Source: Syntrophotalea carbinolica DSM 2380 (GTDB lineage Bacteria; Desulfobacterota; Desulfuromonadia; Desulfuromonadales; Syntrophotaleaceae). Taken from it: a stretch of DNA of 64,000 nt. This document shows, piece by piece, positions 59,700-64,000 of this stretch (position 1 is its first letter; every line of letters begins with the position of its first letter). The translations under genes and the position numbers were made by a program. Where the stretch lies: positions 806,001-870,000 of the forward strand of contig NC_007498.2 in NCBI RefSeq assembly GCF_000012885.1. Reading direction: 5' to 3'. Under the pieces are notes generated by a model. The model was not told where the DNA came from, ran no database searches, and saw only the letters and a program-made list of their open reading frames with translations.

Positions 59700-60329
59700 T
59701 TGGCTAGATATACTGGGCCTGTCTGCCGCTTGTGCAGAAGAGAAACTATGAAGCTGTTCCTTAAGGGGGACAGGTGTTATACAGATAAATGCGCTCTGGA
59801 ACGGCGCAACTATGCGCCTGGTCAGCATGGCCAGGGCCGCACCAAGGTTTCCGATTACGGAACGCAGTTGCGTGAAAAGCAGCGTATGAAACGTACATAC
59901 GGTTTGCTGGAAAAACAGTTCCGCGCCTATTTCGATAAAGCGGATAGTATGAAGGGTGTGACCGGCGAGAATCTTCTGGTTCTGCTCGAGCGTCGTCTGG
60001 ACAGTGCCGTTTACCGTCTCGGGTTCGCGAGTTCCCGTACGGAAGGCCGTGCTCTGGTTCGTCAGGGGCATTTCCTGGTCAACGGACGCAAAGTCAACAT
60101 TCCTTCTTATGTCATGCGTCCCAACGATGTGATCGAATTGCGCGAGAAGAGCCGCAAGATCACTCGTATCAATGATGCGTTGGACGGTGTCATGCGACGC
60201 GGCCTGCCTTCCTGGGTTGAGCTTGATCGTGAAGCCTTCAAGGGCACCTTCAAGACTCTGCCGGTGCGCGAGGAAATGACCACGCCTGCCTTCCAGGAGC
60301 AGCTGATCGTCGAACTGTACTCCAAGTAA
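59700..60329 (+). CDS. rpsD: Ribosomal protein S4
   Basis: A 209-residue 16S nucleation protein with an S4 RNA-binding domain ([20 protein letters not shown]). The N-terminus has four Cys (CRLC, then CYTDKC), the zinc-binding C+ form. The TTG start 59700 follows AAGGAGG. In E. coli S4 represses the alpha operon. Confidence 0.97.
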   Translation: MARYTGPVCRLCRRETMKLFLKGDRCYTDKCALERRNYAPGQHGQGRTKVSDYGTQLREKQRMKRTYGLLEKQFRAYFDKADSMKGVTGENLLVLLERRLDSAVYRLGFASSRTEGRALVRQGHFLVNGRKVNIPSYVMRPNDVIELREKSRKITRINDALDGVMRRGLPSWVELDREAFKGTFKTLPVREEMTTPAFQEQLIVELYSK

Positions 60330-60372
60330 CGGTCACTTTGTGGTTGCAGTTACCTCATCATGGAGGATGTGA

Positions 60373-61389
60373 ATGTACAAAAACTGGAGAGAATTGATCA
60401 AGCCTAAACGCCTCCAGGTTGATGCGGACTCCTTGTCGGATACTTACGGCAAGTTCATGGCTGAGCCGTTTGAGCGTGGGTTCGGCACCACTTTGGGTAA
60501 TTCGTTGCGGAGAGTTCTGCTGTCTTCCCTGCAGGGGGCTGCCATTACCTCCGTAAGGATTAAAGGGGTGTTGCATGAATTTTCGAACATCCCCGGTGTG
60601 ACCGAGGACGTTACCGATATCATACTGAACCTTAAAGGGGTGCTGCTCAAACTGCACGGATCTGATAGTCGCAACATTCGGATCGTGAAAAAGGGTGCTG
60701 GCGTTATTACCGCCGCTGACATTATCACGGATTCCCATGTGGACGTGCTCAATCCCGATCATCATATTCTGACCTGCGGAAAAGATGCGGATATCGAGTT
60801 GGATATGGTCGTAGCCATGGGCAAAGGATATGTTCCGGCTGAGCGCAACCGTGATGATAAGGCGCCTGTTGGAACGATCCCCATCGACTCGCTTTTTTCG
60901 CCTGTTAAAAAGGTCAACTTTACGGTAACAAACGCGCGTGTCGGTCAAATTACCGATTACGACAAGCTCATTCTCGAGGTATTGACCGACGGTAGCGTGC
61001 GTCCCGATGACGGCGTTGCCTATGCGGCGAAAATCCTCAAGGAGCAGTTGCAGATCTTCATCAATTTCGATGAGGAAACTGAGACTGTCGTTGAGGAGGA
61101 GAGTGAAGAGAGCCGTAAGATCAATGAGAATCTGTATCGTTCCGTCGAAGAGTTGGAGCTGTCCGTAAGAAGCGCTAATTGTCTGAAAAATGCCAATATT
61201 CACCTTATCGGTGACTTGGTGCAGCGGTCCGAAGCTGAAATGCTCAAGACTCAGAATTTCGGGCGGAAATCTTTGAATGAGATAAAGGATATCCTGGCAG
61301 AAATGGGTCTTTCTTTGGGAATGATGCTCGAAAACTTTCCCGATCCTGAATACCTTAAAATGATTCAGGAAGGTAAGGAAGACCTGTAG
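60373..61389 (+). CDS. rpoA: RNA polymerase subunit alpha
   Basis: A 338-residue assembly subunit. The N-terminal dimerisation domain includes [20 protein letters not shown]. An acidic linker (about residues 236-252) leads to the C-terminal DNA- and activator-binding domain ([15 protein letters not shown]). TGGAGG precedes the ATG. Confidence 0.98.
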   Translation: MYKNWRELIKPKRLQVDADSLSDTYGKFMAEPFERGFGTTLGNSLRRVLLSSLQGAAITSVRIKGVLHEFSNIPGVTEDVTDIILNLKGVLLKLHGSDSRNIRIVKKGAGVITAADIITDSHVDVLNPDHHILTCGKDADIELDMVVAMGKGYVPAERNRDDKAPVGTIPIDSLFSPVKKVNFTVTNARVGQITDYDKLILEVLTDGSVRPDDGVAYAAKILKEQLQIFINFDEETETVVEEESEESRKINENLYRSVEELELSVRSANCLKNANIHLIGDLVQRSEAEMLKTQNFGRKSLNEIKDILAEMGLSLGMMLENFPDPEYLKMIQEGKEDL

Positions 61390-61430
61390 CGGCCAAGAGC
61401 AGGAATTTATAAAGAAAGGACCGTTGAACC

Positions 61431-61898
61431 ATGCGTCACAATAAATCCGGTAGACGGCTCGGACGCAACTCCAGCCATCGCGCTGCTATGATGCGCAACA
61501 TGGTGACTTCGTTGCTCGAGCATGAAAAAATCACGACGACCGATGCCCGCGCCAAGGAGCTTCGCAAAGTTGTTGATCGTATGATCACCCTCGGCAAGCG
61601 AGGCGACTTGCATGCTCGACGCCAGGCCATCAAGGTGATTCAGGATCGTAAGGTTGTCGGCAAACTCTTTGAGTTGATCGCTCCCCGGTACACTGACCGT
61701 CCCGGCGGATATACAAGGATCATCAAACTCGGTAACCGCCTTGGTGATAATGCTCCGCAGGTCATTATCGAGCTGGTCGAAGAGGAATTTACCCCGCGCG
61801 TGCGTAAGGCTGCCGACGACAAGGCTGTTGCCGAGTCTGTCGCGACCGAAGTTGCCGAGGCTACCGAAGCTGCTGCGGATACGAAACAGGCCGAATAA
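61431..61898 (+). CDS. rplQ: Ribosomal protein L17
   Basis: A 155-residue tunnel-exit protein ([20 protein letters not shown]). The core ends near residue 120; an Ala/Glu-rich C-terminal tail of about 30 residues follows. Last gene of the ribosomal block, with a terminator downstream. Confidence 0.98.
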   Translation: MRHNKSGRRLGRNSSHRAAMMRNMVTSLLEHEKITTTDARAKELRKVVDRMITLGKRGDLHARRQAIKVIQDRKVVGKLFELIAPRYTDRPGGYTRIIKLGNRLGDNAPQVIIELVEEEFTPRVRKAADDKAVAESVATEVAEATEAAADTKQAE

Positions 61899-61930
61899 GG
61901 TTACATCGGTTTATCCCGTAAGTTCATAAG

Positions 61931-61965
61931 AAAAAAGGCAAGGAGTTTTCTCCTTGCCTTTTTTT
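61931..61965 (+). terminator. Strong terminator of the ribosomal protein cluster
   Basis: GGCAAGGAG (61937-61945) pairs with CTCCTTGCC (61950-61958) over a TTTT loop. It is flanked by six A and seven T residues, so the stem can extend to 15 bp. It is the first convincing intrinsic terminator after the tRNA-tuf promoter region. Confidence 0.92.
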
Positions 61966-61981
61966 GTTCGATTAAGGATTC

Positions 61982-62011
61982 TTGACCCCTCTTGGCACTG
62001 CATGCTACTTT
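61982..62011 (+). promoter_or_regulatory. Predicted promoter of trpE
   Basis: TTGACC (61982-61987), an 18-bp spacer and TACTTT (62006-62011). Initiation near 62018 leaves only about 20 bases before trpE, too short for a leader-peptide attenuator. Confidence 0.5.
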
Positions 62012-62036
62012 GTAACCTTCGAATTTTGGAGGCTGT

Positions 62037-63521
62037 ATGTATTATCCAAGTATTGAAGAATTTTCCGAATTAGCTCAGCAGGGCAATCTTATACCCGTCT
62101 ACCGGGAAATTCTGGCGGATATGGAAACGCCAGTTTCCGCCTTTCGGAAAATAGACGATAACAAAACGGCATTTTTGCTGGAAAGTATCGCAGGCGGCGA
62201 GAAGTGGGCCCGATATTCCTTTCTTGGCAGCGGTCCATGCAAGATTTTTCGGTGTCGTGGAAAACGCTGGGAATTGCTTGACGACAACCATGTCATCGAT
62301 AGTGGTGAAGCTTCGCAACCTCTCGAGGTTCTTCGGAGTATCATGGGTAAATATCACGTCGTACCGGTTGATGGGCTGCCCCGCTTTTTCGGTGGTATGG
62401 TCGGCTATTGCGGCTATGACACGGTGCGCTACTTCGAACAGTTGCCCGATAATGCTCCGAGTAAAATCGGCACCTACGATGCCTGTTTTATTCTGACCGA
62501 AAAACTGTTGATTTTCGATAACTTGCGCCAGGTTATCAAAGTCGTTTGCAATGTGCATGTCGAAGATGGGGGATGTCCTGCAACAGCTTATAAACAGGGT
62601 GTCCTGGCCATCGATCAACTTGTTGAGCGTCTGCGACGGCCGTTGCCGGGAGCCAAGCAAACCTCGGCTGCGAAAAATCCTATATCCTTTTCTTCCAATT
62701 ACAGTCGCGAGGCATTTATGGCGGCTGTGGAGCGCTGCAAAGAATATGTCCGCGCCGGTGATATCATTCAGGTCGTTCTTTCCCAGCGATTTTCCGGGGT
62801 CCTGGGTGATTGCGAGCCGTTTGATATCTATAGGGCTCTGAGAACGCTCAATCCTTCTCCCTATATGTTCTTTTTGCGTTTTGATGACACTCTGGTTATC
62901 GGCGCTTCTCCCGAGGTACTCGTGCGTAAGGAAGGAACCATGGCTGAAGTGCGGCCCATCGCCGGTACCCGCCCGCGCGGACGCGATGCTGCCGAAGATC
63001 TTGCTTTGGAAAAAGAGCTGTTGGAGGATCCCAAGGAATTGGCCGAACACATCATGCTGGTCGATCTGGGTCGCAACGATCTGGGGCGGGTCTGCCGTAC
63101 AGGTTCTGTCGAGGTCAGCGAATTGAAGGTTATTGAGCGGTATTCGCACGTTATGCATATCGTTTCCAATGTCCGAGGGCAACTTGCCGACGACCTCGAT
63201 GCGTTTGATGTGCTGAGTGCGACGTTTCCGGCAGGTACGCTCAGTGGTGCGCCTAAAATCAGGGCGATGCAGATCATTGACGAGCTTGAACCCTCACGTA
63301 GGGAAATTTACGGCGGCGCCGTGGGATATTTCTCTTTTTCCGGAAATATGGATATGGCCATAGCCATTCGCACTTTGGTCGTTCATAACGGTAAGATTCA
63401 TTTGCAGGCAGGGGCCGGAATCGTGGCAGACTCAGATCCGGCATCCGAATACGAGGAAACCTTGAACAAGGCACGCGGTGCCATGAAAGCCGTTGAGATG
63501 GCTTGTGAAGGGCTGGACTGA
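62037..63521 (+). CDS. trpE: Anthranilate synthase component I
   Basis: A 494-residue chorismate-using enzyme that makes anthranilate with ammonia from TrpG. The N-terminal tryptophan-sensing element [19 protein letters not shown] includes the LLES motif for feedback inhibition. The catalytic half has [20 protein letters not shown] and [15 protein letters not shown]. trpG follows one base after the stop. PabB is less likely because of the length, the LLES motif and the trpG pairing. Confidence 0.95.
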   Translation: MYYPSIEEFSELAQQGNLIPVYREILADMETPVSAFRKIDDNKTAFLLESIAGGEKWARYSFLGSGPCKIFRCRGKRWELLDDNHVIDSGEASQPLEVLRSIMGKYHVVPVDGLPRFFGGMVGYCGYDTVRYFEQLPDNAPSKIGTYDACFILTEKLLIFDNLRQVIKVVCNVHVEDGGCPATAYKQGVLAIDQLVERLRRPLPGAKQTSAAKNPISFSSNYSREAFMAAVERCKEYVRAGDIIQVVLSQRFSGVLGDCEPFDIYRALRTLNPSPYMFFLRFDDTLVIGASPEVLVRKEGTMAEVRPIAGTRPRGRDAAEDLALEKELLEDPKELAEHIMLVDLGRNDLGRVCRTGSVEVSELKVIERYSHVMHIVSNVRGQLADDLDAFDVLSATFPAGTLSGAPKIRAMQIIDELEPSRREIYGGAVGYFSFSGNMDMAIAIRTLVVHNGKIHLQAGAGIVADSDPASEYEETLNKARGAMKAVEMACEGLD

Positions 63522-63522
63522 C

Positions 63523-64000
63523 ATGTTGTTGATGATCGACAATTACGATTCCTTTACTTATAACCTGGTGCAGTATTTTGCCGAATTGGGTGAAGATGTT
63601 GAAGTCTATCGCAACGATCAGATAGATATCGACGGTATCTTACAGCGTGCGCCCGAGCGGTTAGTCGTTTCTCCGGGGCCTTGCTCACCCAAGGAAGCCG
63701 GCATCTCCGTCGAGGTTATCAAGCGGTTCGCCGGTCGTTTGCCCATTCTCGGGGTATGTCTGGGCCATCAGTCCATCGGCTATGCCTTTGGCGGTAAGAT
63801 TGTCCGGGCCGGGTCGCTGATGCATGGTAAGACCAGCCCCATTCATCATGATGGTCGTGAATTGTTCGCCGGACTGCCCAATCCCTTTGATGCCACCCGT
63901 TACCATTCCCTGGTGATTGAGCGTTCGACATTCCCCGATTGTCTGGAGGTTACGGCCTGGACGGACGATGGAGAAATTATGGGGCTTCGTCATCGCGAAT
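63523..64000 (+). CDS. trpG: Anthranilate synthase component II (glutamine amidotransferase), cut by window end
   Basis: The first 159 residues of a class I glutamine amidotransferase that supplies ammonia to TrpE. It opens [19 protein letters not shown], has the oxyanion motif SPGPCSP, and the nucleophile Cys in [15 protein letters not shown]. The His-Glu part of the triad lies beyond the window. It may also serve para-aminobenzoate synthesis (PabA), as in other bacteria. ATG 63523 follows trpE by one base. Confidence 0.93.
   Translation, partial: MLLMIDNYDSFTYNLVQYFAELGEDVEVYRNDQIDIDGILQRAPERLVVSPGPCSPKEAGISVEVIKRFAGRLPILGVCLGHQSIGYAFGGKIVRAGSLMHGKTSPIHHDGRELFAGLPNPFDATRYHSLVIERSTFPDCLEVTAWTDDGEIMGLRHRE

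Overview
The window looks like the chromosome of an anaerobic deltaproteobacterium of the Desulfuromonadales type (Geobacter, Desulfuromonas or Pelobacter/Syntrophotalea). The pointers are a tungsten-type aldehyde:ferredoxin oxidoreductase, an NfnA-like flavoprotein, a clostridial-type ferredoxin, a DUF4388 protein, and the gene order around tuf, rpoBC and the ribosomal clusters. The genus is inferred from remembered gene content, not from a search. I see no phage, insertion sequence, CRISPR array or plasmid feature.

Region 1 (1-7.9 kb) holds the 3' end of an aldehyde:ferredoxin oxidoreductase gene with strong hairpin terminators. It is followed by a tightly coupled tetR, outer-membrane factor, adaptor and RND pump operon with a palindromic operator in its promoter. 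A four-helix-bundle (S23/IVP-like) gene follows, with a four-unit 9-bp array upstream and an inverted counterpart inside the gene.

Region 2 (7.9-20.9 kb) is accessory and metabolic: a TtcA-type tRNA thiolase, a stand-alone SpoIIE-type phosphatase, a large M16C peptidase, and a tungstate/molybdate module. The module consists of an HTH plus PBP-like regulator, a TupA-like binding protein without TupB/TupC, and a MOT1-family permease. After it come a periplasmic-sensor PAS-GGDEF-EAL protein with a degenerate GGDEF site, an NfnA-like gene with no NfnB beside it, and a divergent 2[4Fe-4S] ferredoxin.

Region 3 (20.9-28.5 kb) has a minus-strand pair (Ycf46-like AAA ATPase, class I/II aminotransferase). 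Then come plus-strand proS, a DUF4388 gene, pyrF and rlmB, ending in a terminator.

Region 4 (28.6-61.97 kb) is one long block of information-processing genes. It runs tRNA-Thr, Tyr, Gly, Thr, tuf copy 1, rpmG, tRNA-Trp, secE, nusG, rplK, rplA, rplJ, rplL, rpoB, rpoC, then the merged str-S10-spc-alpha clusters from rpsL to rplQ with a second tuf, secY, adk and map inside. It ends in a strong terminator. Several intercistronic hairpins and an L10 leader mark likely control points.

Region 5 (62.0-64.0 kb) begins a trp operon: complete trpE and the first part of trpG, cut by the window edge.

The most interesting items are the tungstate/molybdate module and its dyad operator, the inverted 9-bp arrays around the four-helix-bundle gene, the two tuf copies that differ at a residue linked to pulvomycin resistance, and the dyads at rpmG and rpsL.
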